Source of the DNA: Palsa-1400 sp036501625
GTDB taxonomy: Bacteria > Verrucomicrobiota > Verrucomicrobiia > Limisphaerales > Palsa-1400
Assembly: GCA_036501625.1 (NCBI GenBank)
Contig: DASXZY010000063.1
Coordinates: 1-64,000 of the forward strand
Direction: 5' to 3'
Length of the DNA: 64,000 bases
A program made the translations under genes and the position numbers. Below, piece by piece: positions 36,835 to 44,869 of the stretch. The notes beneath the pieces were generated by a model, which was given only the letters and a program-made list of their open reading frames with translations, was not told where the DNA came from and made no database searches. How positions within the stretch are numbered: position 1 is the first letter of the stretch; each line of letters starts with the position of its first letter.

Positions 36835-39800
36835 ATGGCGGAATATAAGAACCTTTCTGTCCGGGTTTCTCGCGCGGCTTTTTTCATTTTTTGCCTGGTG
36901 TCCGGGCTGAGGGCGTCGGGCATCGACATTCACGATACGCGGATGCTGTCCGATCCGGCGGTGAGCCAGGACCACATTGCCTTTGCTTACGCGAACGATC
37001 TTTGGGTGGCGAATCTCGATGGAAGCGGTGTGCGCCGGCTGACTTCGCATCCGGGAATCCAATCCGGCCCGCATTTCTCGCCTGATGGCAAATGGATCGC
37101 GTTTTCTGGGCAGTATGACGGCAATACCGATGTTTACGTTGTATCTTCCGACGGCGGCGAACCCAAGCGGCTCACCTGGCATCCGATGGATGACATTGCG
37201 CTCGGTTTTACGCAGGACGGCGGGTCGGTCTTGTATTCGTCACCAGCCCAATCTTATACACGCAGGTATGTGCAATTGTTCACGGTGCCGCGCGACGGCG
37301 GCGAGCCAAGCCGGCTGCCGATTCCGCACGCGTGGAAGGCGTCCTATTCGCCTGACGGCACGAAGATCGTGTATTGCCCGCTGTCGGAGAGGTTCAAGCA
37401 GTGGAAACATTATCGCGGCGGGGCGGTTTCGGAGTTGATCATTTTCAATACGAAGGACAATTCGATCGAACACGTCCCGCAGCCGGCCGGGAGATGCAAC
37501 GACGCCGATCCGGTCTGGATGGACGGCAAAATTTATTTCCGCTCGGATAGGAACGGAGAATTCAATCTTTTCTCCTTTGATCCATCCACGAAGGAAATCA
37601 GCCAATTGACCGAACACAAGGATTTCCCGATTTTGTCCCTCGGCGGCGGAGCTGGGCGCATCATTTATGAACAAGCCGGCTACATTTTCTTGTACGATGT
37701 GAAAGCCCGCCACGCCGAGCGGCTCAAGATTGGCATCGCAACTGACCTGACGGAGACGCGCCCTCGTTTTGCCAATGGCGCGAAATGGATTCGCCATGCC
37801 TGGGTGTCGCCGACGGGCGCGCGGGCCGTTTTCGAATTCAGGGGCGAAATCATCACGGTTCCCAAGGAAAAAGGCGACGACCGCAACTTGAGCTTGTCGC
37901 CAGCGGCCAATGACTGCTGGCCCGCGTGGTCGCCGGACGGCAAATGGATCTCGTGGTTCTCCGATGAGTCGGGCGAATACGCGCTGCATATCGCGCCCCA
38001 GGACGGGCATGGCGAGACTCGCAAGATCGCGCTGCATGGCGCGGGCTTTTACGAGGACCCGCATTGGTCGCCCGACAGCCGCAAGATCAGTTTCACCGAC
38101 AACGCCCGCGCGCTCTTTATTCTCGATGTGGCGTCGGGCCAGGCGGAGAAGGCGGCCGCCCAGGCCCTTTACGCGCCGCGAAATGATTTGGATACCGCTT
38201 GGTCGCCCGATTCCAAATGGCTGGCCTACACCCAAAATTCGCCCACCTACACGCACCGGCTGGCCCTTTATTCGCTAGATAAAAAGCGCGCTTTCGAGGT
38301 CACGGATGGGTTGAGCGATGTCAGCAGTCCTGTGTTTGATCCGAGCGGGAAGTATCTCTACTTTTTCGCGTCCACAGACGCCGGGCCGCAAAACGACTGG
38401 TTTTCGATGTGGGGCGAGGACGTGAAGATCTCCCAAGGCATCTATATGGCGGTGCTGCCGAAGAATGTTCCTTCTCCATTGGCTCCGGAGAGCGATGAAG
38501 AAAAACCGGCGGCGGATTCGGAGAAAAAAACCAAGGATGACAAGAAGGAGAGCGAAGACACCAAGACGAATGCTCTCACGGTCATTGATATGGACGGCTT
38601 CGCTGATCGAATCCAAGCGTTGCCAGTGCCCGCCGCCCAGTATGGCGCCCTGCAAGTCGCCAAGACTGGCCAGGTCTATTATCTCAAAATGGACGCCGCG
38701 TCCAATCCCAACGAACCGACCTGCACTTTGGAACATTTCGACTTGGAGAAACGCAAGGCCAGCACGATTCTTGACAAAGTGGACCACTATCTGATTTCAG
38801 CCGATGGCAAGCAAGCGCTGATGAACGTGAAGGAGGAGTGGTCGATTTGCGAATTGGGCGACAAGCTTGATCTTTCCAAAAACAAGCTGGCGGTGGACAA
38901 GGTGGAGGTGAAGATCGACCCGCGGGCGGAATGGAAGGAGATGTTCCTCGACGCATGGCGCATCAATCGGGATTATTTTTACGACCCCGCCATGCACGGG
39001 GCGGATTGGAAGGCGATCCAGTCCAAATACGAGGCTTTTCTGCCCGACTTAGCGGACCGCCAGGACTTGAACCGGGTCATGCAGTGGATGTGCAGCGAAC
39101 TGGTCGTGGGCCATTCGTTCCTGGGCGGAGGAGATTTTCCGGACGAACCTGACATCATCCCCGGCGGGTTGCTGGGGGCCGACTACAAAATTGAGAACAA
39201 TCGGTATCGCTTTGCCAAAGTCTTCGGCGGATTGAATTGGAACCCGGACTTGAAGTCGCCGCTGACGGAACCTGGTGTCGATGTGAAGGCGGGCGAATAT
39301 CTGCTGGCCGTCAATGGCAAGGAACTGAGGCCGCCGGAGAATCTTTACAGCCGGTTTGAGCGGACGGCGGGGCGGATCGTAGAATTGACGGTGGGGCCGA
39401 ACGCGGCCATGAGCGGCTCGCGCACGGTCAAAGTCGTGCCGATCAAGGATGAGCAGGCACTGCGCAACCGGGATTGGATCGAGGGCAACTTGAAAAAAGT
39501 GACGGAAGCCACCGGCGGCAAAGTGGCCTATGTCTATGTTCCCAACACGGCGGAACTGGGCCACGAATACTTCAAGCGCTATTTTTTCCCTCAGTCCGAC
39601 CGCCAGGCGATCATCGTGGATGAGCGCTTCAACGGCGGCGGGCAGATTGCCGATTATTACCTGGACATACTGCGGCGGCCTTTCATCAGTTACTGGGCCA
39701 TGCGCTACGGCGCGGACGCCAAAGCGCCGCAGGCCTCCATCCAAGGCCCAAAAATAATGCTGATTGACGAGACGGCCGGCTCCGGCGGCGACCTGCTGCC

Positions 39801-40131
39801 ATGGATGTTCAGGAAATTTGCCATCGGCACGCTCGTCGGCAAGCGAACATGGGGCGGCCTGGTGGGAATTCTCGGTTTTCCTCCGCTCATGGATGGCGGT
39901 TCCGTAACCGCGCCGAACATCGGCATTTGGACGCCGGACGCCGGATGGGCGGTCGAGAACGAAGGCGTGCCGCCAGACGTGGACGTGGAACAGACACCCG
40001 CGGACGTCATCGCCGGGCACGATCCGCAGCTTGAAAAAGCGATTGAACTCGCCAAGTCGCAACTGGCCGCGCAACCGCCGCCCCAGGTCAAGCGCCCGCC
40101 ATTCCCAGTGCGCGTGCCGAAACCAAATTAG
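36835..40131 (+). CDS. Tricorn-like protease (exported, beta-propellers plus S41/PDZ core)
   Basis: A 1098-residue protein from ATG 36835 with a signal peptide (hydrophobic AAFFIFCLVSGLRASG). Two propeller regions with repeated SPDGKWI-type PD40 blades cover about 30-300 and 320-600. A low-complexity acidic/lysine linker (about 545-580) follows. The C-terminal catalytic half has ELVVGHSFLGGGDFPDEP, with the probable catalytic His near residue 761, then a PDZ domain, then DETAGSGGDLLPWMFRKF with the nucleophile Ser near 983. Tricorn family members degrade oligopeptides; this one is likely periplasmic, unlike the cytoplasmic archaeal type. Confidence 0.93.
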   Translation: MAEYKNLSVRVSRAAFFIFCLVSGLRASGIDIHDTRMLSDPAVSQDHIAFAYANDLWVANLDGSGVRRLTSHPGIQSGPHFSPDGKWIAFSGQYDGNTDVYVVSSDGGEPKRLTWHPMDDIALGFTQDGGSVLYSSPAQSYTRRYVQLFTVPRDGGEPSRLPIPHAWKASYSPDGTKIVYCPLSERFKQWKHYRGGAVSELIIFNTKDNSIEHVPQPAGRCNDADPVWMDGKIYFRSDRNGEFNLFSFDPSTKEISQLTEHKDFPILSLGGGAGRIIYEQAGYIFLYDVKARHAERLKIGIATDLTETRPRFANGAKWIRHAWVSPTGARAVFEFRGEIITVPKEKGDDRNLSLSPAANDCWPAWSPDGKWISWFSDESGEYALHIAPQDGHGETRKIALHGAGFYEDPHWSPDSRKISFTDNARALFILDVASGQAEKAAAQALYAPRNDLDTAWSPDSKWLAYTQNSPTYTHRLALYSLDKKRAFEVTDGLSDVSSPVFDPSGKYLYFFASTDAGPQNDWFSMWGEDVKISQGIYMAVLPKNVPSPLAPESDEEKPAADSEKKTKDDKKESEDTKTNALTVIDMDGFADRIQALPVPAAQYGALQVAKTGQVYYLKMDAASNPNEPTCTLEHFDLEKRKASTILDKVDHYLISADGKQALMNVKEEWSICELGDKLDLSKNKLAVDKVEVKIDPRAEWKEMFLDAWRINRDYFYDPAMHGADWKAIQSKYEAFLPDLADRQDLNRVMQWMCSELVVGHSFLGGGDFPDEPDIIPGGLLGADYKIENNRYRFAKVFGGLNWNPDLKSPLTEPGVDVKAGEYLLAVNGKELRPPENLYSRFERTAGRIVELTVGPNAAMSGSRTVKVVPIKDEQALRNRDWIEGNLKKVTEATGGKVAYVYVPNTAELGHEYFKRYFFPQSDRQAIIVDERFNGGGQIADYYLDILRRPFISYWAMRYGADAKAPQASIQGPKIMLIDETAGSGGDLLPWMFRKFAIGTLVGKRTWGGLVGILGFPPLMDGGSVTAPNIGIWTPDAGWAVENEGVPPDVDVEQTPADVIAGHDPQLEKAIELAKSQLAAQPPPQVKRPPFPVRVPKPN

Positions 40132-40176
40132 CGTCTTGAATAATCGTCCGCGCTGGGTGATTCTGTGGGTGGTTGT

Positions 40177-40836
40177 ATGAAAAATTCTTTTTTCCACGTT
40201 GCGCCTGGCGCGCGGCGCTGGCTGCTGCAGGCGGCGGCGTTGCTGCTGGGCTGCTTTTTCCTTGCTCCCATTATGAATGCTCAACCTGACCCGGCCGCGG
40301 CTCCGCCCAAAATCGAAACCGCCACGTTCGGCGGGGGCTGCTTCTGGTGCGCCGAGGCCGTTTTCCAGCGCATCCCCGGCGTCAAGTCGGTCACCTCCGG
40401 TTTCGCCGGCGGCACGACGGCCAGTCCCAGTTACGAGGACGTTTGCACCGGCACGACCGGCCATGCCGAGGTCATTCAGCTCAAGTTCGACCCGGCGGTC
40501 ATTTCCTACAACAAATTGCTGGAGATTTTTTTCGAAGCGCACGACCCGACCACGCTCAACCGCCAGGGCAACGACGTCGGCACCCAGTACCGCTCCATTA
40601 TTCTTTACACTGACACCGCGCAAAAGGAGGCGGCGGAAAAATCCAAGGCCGAGGCCGCTTCGCATTTTTCCAAGCCAATCGTCACGGAAATTGTTCCGCT
40701 GAAAGCGTTTTATTCGGCGGAGGAACACCACCAGAATTACTACAACCTCCATTCCAATGAAGGTTACTGCGCGTTTGTCATCGGGCCAAAATTGCGCAAA
40801 CTCATCGCCAAAGGGGTCATCCCGCAGGAGAAATAA
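40177..40836 (+). CDS. msrA: Peptide methionine-S-sulfoxide reductase MsrA (exported)
   Basis: A 219-residue protein with an N-terminal signal peptide or anchor (RRWLLQAAALLLGCFFLAPIMNA). The MsrA domain follows with the catalytic motif GGGCFWC (Cys55 nucleophile, Cys58), EVIQLKFDPAVISYNKLLEIFFEAHDPTTLNRQGNDVGTQYRS and EEHHQNYY. It repairs oxidised methionine in envelope proteins. The start at ATG 40177 is preferred; a GTG at 40165 would add four residues. It ends eight bases before leuS. Confidence 0.94.
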   Translation: MKNSFFHVAPGARRWLLQAAALLLGCFFLAPIMNAQPDPAAAPPKIETATFGGGCFWCAEAVFQRIPGVKSVTSGFAGGTTASPSYEDVCTGTTGHAEVIQLKFDPAVISYNKLLEIFFEAHDPTTLNRQGNDVGTQYRSIILYTDTAQKEAAEKSKAEAASHFSKPIVTEIVPLKAFYSAEEHHQNYYNLHSNEGYCAFVIGPKLRKLIAKGVIPQEK

Positions 40837-40844
40837 CCTTCCTA

Positions 40845-43520
40845 ATGCGGCGGCAATATCCGTTTCATCTCATCGAACCAAAGTGGCAGCGTTACTGGGA
40901 AACCGAGGCCGTTTTCCGCGCCTGGAACCCCGGTGATGTCATCCCGGCGAATCACCCGTTTGCCCGGCGGCACGGCCTGAGCGGCGCGGTCCCCGCGGAT
41001 CGGCTTCCGCCCAAATACTATATTCTGGATATGTTTCCGTACCCATCCGGCGCGGGCCTGCACGTGGGCCATCCGGAGGGTTACACCGCGACCGATATCC
41101 TTGCGCGTTATCACCGCGCCCTTGGGCGCAACGTTTTGCATCCGATGGGCTGGGACGCCTTTGGCTTGCCGGCCGAGCAGTATGCCATTCGCACCGGGCA
41201 GCATCCGCGCAAAACGACAGAGGCCAACATCACGGTATTCCGGCGGCAGATCAAATCCCTCGGTTTCAGTTACGATTGGAGCCGAGAGATCGACACAACC
41301 GACCCGCGTTATTTCAAATGGACGCAATGGATTTTCCTCAAGCTTTACAATTCCTGGTTCAATCCGGCTTCGGGCAACGCTGAACCAATCGAAACGCTCC
41401 CTTGCCCCGCCGAAAACGCCGATGCTTTCCGCGACAGCAAACGCCTGGCTTATGTCAGCCACGCGCCGGTTTGGTGGTGCGAGGAATTGGGGACCGTGCT
41501 GGCCAACGAAGAAGTCATCGATGGCAAAAGCGAGGTTGGCGGCTTCCCCGTCACGCGCCGGCCGATGCGGCAATGGATGCTGCGCATCACCGCCTACGCC
41601 GAGCGCCTGCTGGCCGGATTGGAAAAGATCGACTGGAGCGAGTCGCTCAAGGAAATGCAGCGCAATTGGATTGGCCGCAGCGAAGGGGCGGAGGTGCAAT
41701 TCTCCCTGGCCGGCGGCGGGCAGGCGATCACCGTTTTCACAACGCGGCCGGACACACTGTTCGGCGCCACTTACATGGTCCTGGCGCCCGAACACGCCTT
41801 GGTCGAGTCTATTACGACCCCGGAGCAGCACGCTGCCATCGTGGCCTACAAAGCGGAGGTTTCCCGCAAGAGCGATCTGGAACGGACGGAACTGGCGCAT
41901 GACAAAACAGGCGTTTTCACCGGCGCGTTCGCGATCAATCCTGTCAATAATGAGAAAATACCGATTTGGATCGCCGATTACGTCCTGGCCACTTACGGAA
42001 CAGGCGCGATCATGGCGGTGCCGGGCCATGACACGCGCGATTTGGAGTTCGCGCGCCAATTCGATCTCCCTGTGCGCGTGGTCGTGCAGGCCCCGGCGGG
42101 CGATGAATCCATCGGCTTTCTCGGCGACGGCGTGAGCGCCGATTCCGACTTCCTGACCGGCCTCCCAACGCCCGAAGCGAAGAAGAAAATAACCGCATGG
42201 CTGGAAGAAAAAGGACTGGGCCGCAAGACGGTTAATTACAAATTGCGCGACTGGCTTTTCAGCAGGCAGCGCTATTGGGGGGAGCCGTTCCCAATCGTGT
42301 GGCAGCCGGGGCCGGACGGGCAATTCCGCCATCAGCCCTTGCCGGAATCCGCCCTGCCGTTGCAGCCGCCGCCGTTGACCGATTTCAAACCGACCTCCAC
42401 CGGCGAGCCGCCCCTGGCGCGGGCCGTCGAGTGGGTCGAATTGCCGGGCGGGGCCAGGCGCGAAACCAATACCATGCCGCAGTGGGCCGGAAGCTGCTGG
42501 TATTACCTGCGCTTCACCGACGCCCGCAACGACCACGAATTCTGCGGGCCTGCCGCGGAAAAGTATTGGATGGGCACGGAGCCTTCGGGGCAAAGTACGC
42601 GGCCCGGCGTTGACTTGTATGTCGGAGGCACAGAGCACGCCGTATTGCACCTGCTCTACTCCCGTTTTTGGCACAACGTCCTTTACGATTTGGGCTGCGT
42701 CTCCACCCCGGAACCATTTTTCAAATTGATCAATCAGGGCATCATTCTGGGCGATGACGGGCAAAAAATGTCCAAGGCGCGCGGCAACGTGGTCAACCCG
42801 GATGACATCCTGGGCGAGTACGGCGCAGACGCTTTTCGGCTTTACGAAATGTTCATGGGGCCGCTGGAAATGGTCAAACCGTGGAGCACCAAAGGCGTGG
42901 AAGGGGTCTATCGGTTTTTGGGCCGGGTCTGGCGCTTATTCATCGACGAGGAGAGCGAAACGAAATTCGAGCAATCGCAAGCCGCCGGGGGCGCGGAAAA
43001 TCCGGCCGCCCTGGCAGATATCAAAGTAAGCGCGGTCATTAAGGACGTTCCAGCCACACCCGCGCAATTGAAAACGCTTCACGCGTGCATCAAGAAAGTG
43101 ACTGAGGACATGGATGGCTTCCGTTTCAACACCGCCATTTCCGCCCTGATGATTTTTGTCAACGACGCCATCGCGTGGGAAACCCGGCCAGCGGGGGTCA
43201 TGTCGGATTTTCTCAAACTGCTGCAGCCGTTCGCGCCGCATCTGGCTGAGGAACTGCGCGCCAAAATCTCGGATGCGCCGACTCTCGCCTGGGAGCCGTG
43301 GCCCCGGTTCGATCCGGCCGTGTTGGCAGAAGACAAGGTCGAAATCCCGGTGCAGGTCAATGGCAAGTTGCGCGACAAGATCGTGGTGGCGGCTGGGGTG
43401 TCCCCGGAGGAAATCCAGGCGGCGGCCCTTGCTTCAGAGAAGGTGCAACAATTCATAGGCGGCAATCAGGTTAAGAAGATTGTGGTTGTGCCGAAAAGAC
43501 TTGTGAATATCGTCGTCTGA
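40845..43520 (+). CDS. leuS: Leucine--tRNA ligase
   Basis: A class I synthetase of 891 residues. The ATP site has FPYPSGAGLHVGHPEGYTATD (HIGH variant HVGH near residue 73) and DDGQKMSKARGNVVNPDD (KMSKS variant KMSKA near 641). The editing domain has TTRPDTLFGATYMVLAPEH and MAVPGHDTRD. Between WQRYWE and the HVGH region is an insertion of about 25 residues (GDVIPANHPFARRHGLSGAVPADRL) absent from E. coli LeuS. The C-terminal tRNA-binding domain ends in VPKRLVNIVV. The first ATG is used. Confidence 0.96.
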   Translation: MRRQYPFHLIEPKWQRYWETEAVFRAWNPGDVIPANHPFARRHGLSGAVPADRLPPKYYILDMFPYPSGAGLHVGHPEGYTATDILARYHRALGRNVLHPMGWDAFGLPAEQYAIRTGQHPRKTTEANITVFRRQIKSLGFSYDWSREIDTTDPRYFKWTQWIFLKLYNSWFNPASGNAEPIETLPCPAENADAFRDSKRLAYVSHAPVWWCEELGTVLANEEVIDGKSEVGGFPVTRRPMRQWMLRITAYAERLLAGLEKIDWSESLKEMQRNWIGRSEGAEVQFSLAGGGQAITVFTTRPDTLFGATYMVLAPEHALVESITTPEQHAAIVAYKAEVSRKSDLERTELAHDKTGVFTGAFAINPVNNEKIPIWIADYVLATYGTGAIMAVPGHDTRDLEFARQFDLPVRVVVQAPAGDESIGFLGDGVSADSDFLTGLPTPEAKKKITAWLEEKGLGRKTVNYKLRDWLFSRQRYWGEPFPIVWQPGPDGQFRHQPLPESALPLQPPPLTDFKPTSTGEPPLARAVEWVELPGGARRETNTMPQWAGSCWYYLRFTDARNDHEFCGPAAEKYWMGTEPSGQSTRPGVDLYVGGTEHAVLHLLYSRFWHNVLYDLGCVSTPEPFFKLINQGIILGDDGQKMSKARGNVVNPDDILGEYGADAFRLYEMFMGPLEMVKPWSTKGVEGVYRFLGRVWRLFIDEESETKFEQSQAAGGAENPAALADIKVSAVIKDVPATPAQLKTLHACIKKVTEDMDGFRFNTAISALMIFVNDAIAWETRPAGVMSDFLKLLQPFAPHLAEELRAKISDAPTLAWEPWPRFDPAVLAEDKVEIPVQVNGKLRDKIVVAAGVSPEEIQAAALASEKVQQFIGGNQVKKIVVVPKRLVNIVV

Positions 43521-43563
43521 TTTCTATTTTTGAAATCCGGCGAAGATTATATATAGTGGGGCA

Positions 43564-43692
43564 GTGAAATACCTGACAAGAGAGGAACAGTTTGTGCTTT
43601 GTCTTACAATTGCGCTCGTGCTGGCGGGCTGGGCCGTGAAAGTTTATCGAACGGCTCATCCGTCCGCCCCGGCAATTTGGAAGCAAAAATAA
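43564..43692 (+). CDS. 42-residue single-pass membrane protein coupled to a Minf_1886 gene
   Basis: A GTG-initiated frame encodes a 42-residue protein: MKYLTREEQFVLCLTIAL, then LVLAGWAVKVYRTAH and a short Pro/Ala tail ending in WKQK. It has a charged start, one hydrophobic helix (about residues 10-26) and a positive end, typical of a small membrane protein. A G-rich stretch (GTGGGG) lies just upstream. Its TAA stop overlaps the ATG of the next gene (TAATG), a classical coupled arrangement that argues for real translation. The function is unknown. Confidence 0.7.
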   Translation: MKYLTREEQFVLCLTIALVLAGWAVKVYRTAHPSAPAIWKQK

Positions 43693-44126
43693 TGCGACCC
43701 GTGAATCCAGAAGATGAGATACGAAAAATAGTGGCGGAGGACCCTCGTTTTCCCTCCGACGCCTATGTCTTTGTGCAAGAGGCTCTTCACCATACCCAGC
43801 GCGCCCTGGGCCGCACCAAGCCGGGCCAAATGCACGTCGGCGGCAAGGAATGGCTCGAAGGCATCCGCCTCTACGCCCTCAAGTCCTTCGGCCCGATGGT
43901 TCCCACCATGCTTAATGAGTGGAACATTCATTCTTGCGAAGATTTTGGCGACATCGTTTTCAACATGATCGCGCATCAGGTCGTCAGCAAGACCGAGGCC
44001 GACAGCCGGGAAGATTTCAAAGGCGGTTACACATTCGACGACGCCTTCCGCAAACCGTATCTGCCCTCAAAGGCCAGGACGGTTGAGCCAAAGAAAGACG
44101 AGGCCAAACTGGGCGTCGGGAACTAA
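43692..44126 (+). CDS. Minf_1886-family protein
   Basis: A 144-residue soluble protein without signal peptide. The pattern is FPSDAYVFVQEALHHTQRALG, then HVGGKEWLEGIRLYALKSFGPMVPTMLNEWNIHSCEDFGDIVFNMI, then FKGGYTFDDAFRKPY. It matches the Minf_1886 family that I associate with Verrucomicrobiota and Planctomycetota. No catalytic motif is evident and the biochemical role is unknown. The ATG at 43692 overlaps the stop of the 42-residue membrane protein upstream, so the two products may act together. Confidence 0.88.
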   Translation: MRPVNPEDEIRKIVAEDPRFPSDAYVFVQEALHHTQRALGRTKPGQMHVGGKEWLEGIRLYALKSFGPMVPTMLNEWNIHSCEDFGDIVFNMIAHQVVSKTEADSREDFKGGYTFDDAFRKPYLPSKARTVEPKKDEAKLGVGN

Positions 44127-44152
44127 TACACGCACAAAACACACACCACAAC

Positions 44153-44866
44153 ATGAGCGAGCCATTGAGCGAGAATCCGCCCGAGGATTCCTTTTTCGAC
44201 TTCGCGTGCCCGTACTGCGGCGAGGTCAACTCCTTTCCCTCCGCTGTCGCGCGCACGCTGCAGGAATGCGCCTCTTGCGGCGAAATGATAGTCGTGCCGG
44301 AACCGGGCGCCGAAACGGCCGGCAAGGTGCCGCTGCCCATGAGGACGCCGCGGCTGATCATTCGCCGGTTCCAATCTGAAGACACCAACCGGCTTATCAA
44401 TCTAGCCCGCGAGGACGACATGGGCGGCCTGCCCGTGACCGAAGCAAACGTGGACGAATTCATCGAGGTGCAGCGTGGGGCCGCGTTCACGCGAGGCGAG
44501 GCGGGCGCTTTCCTTGCAATCGAGGTGGCAGAGACACATGAACTGGCCGGCTACCTGTTAATTTATTTTACGGAGCCTGCCCACAGCAACGCCGGCTTCA
44601 AGCTCGCGATCACTCCCGCGCGCCGCCGCCAAGGCTTCGGTTTCGAGGCCGCGCGCGCGATGATTGACTTCGCCTTCGACGGCCTTTGCGCGCACCGCGT
44701 CACCGTTTCCTGTCCCAGCCGGGACCAAGCCGCGCGTGCTTTGCTGGAGAAACTGAAGTTGCGCCTAGAGGGCGAGTTTATAAAATCCTGGTTCGATGGG
44801 AACGAATGGAGCGATGTCCGTTGGTACGCCCTCCTGAAAGAAGAGCGCTCCAGCTCGGGGGTTTAG
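44153..44866 (+). CDS. GNAT acetyltransferase with N-terminal zinc ribbon
   Basis: A 237-residue fusion. Residues 14-50 form a CPYCGEVN to CASCGEM zinc ribbon (C19, C22, C39, C42). From about residue 62 a RimJ/RimL-type GNAT domain begins (MRTPRLIIRRFQSEDTNRLINLA), with an acetyl-CoA loop near TPARRRQGFGFEAARAMIDFAFDGLCAHRV and VSCPSRDQAARALLEKLKLRLEGEF. The domain probably acetylates a protein N-terminus or small amine, with the ribbon providing recognition. It follows the Minf_1886 gene by 26 bases and converges with the next gene. Confidence 0.87.
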   Translation: MSEPLSENPPEDSFFDFACPYCGEVNSFPSAVARTLQECASCGEMIVVPEPGAETAGKVPLPMRTPRLIIRRFQSEDTNRLINLAREDDMGGLPVTEANVDEFIEVQRGAAFTRGEAGAFLAIEVAETHELAGYLLIYFTEPAHSNAGFKLAITPARRRQGFGFEAARAMIDFAFDGLCAHRVTVSCPSRDQAARALLEKLKLRLEGEFIKSWFDGNEWSDVRWYALLKEERSSSGV

Positions 44867-44869
44867 TCT

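Noticed and set aside
39049..40752. A 567-residue minus-strand frame across the tricorn-like gene and msrA
   Set aside because: It crosses two well-supported genes and has no recognisable domain.
40842..42764. A 640-residue minus-strand open frame antisense to leuS
   Set aside because: leuS is unmistakable on the other strand; the antisense frame has no family features.
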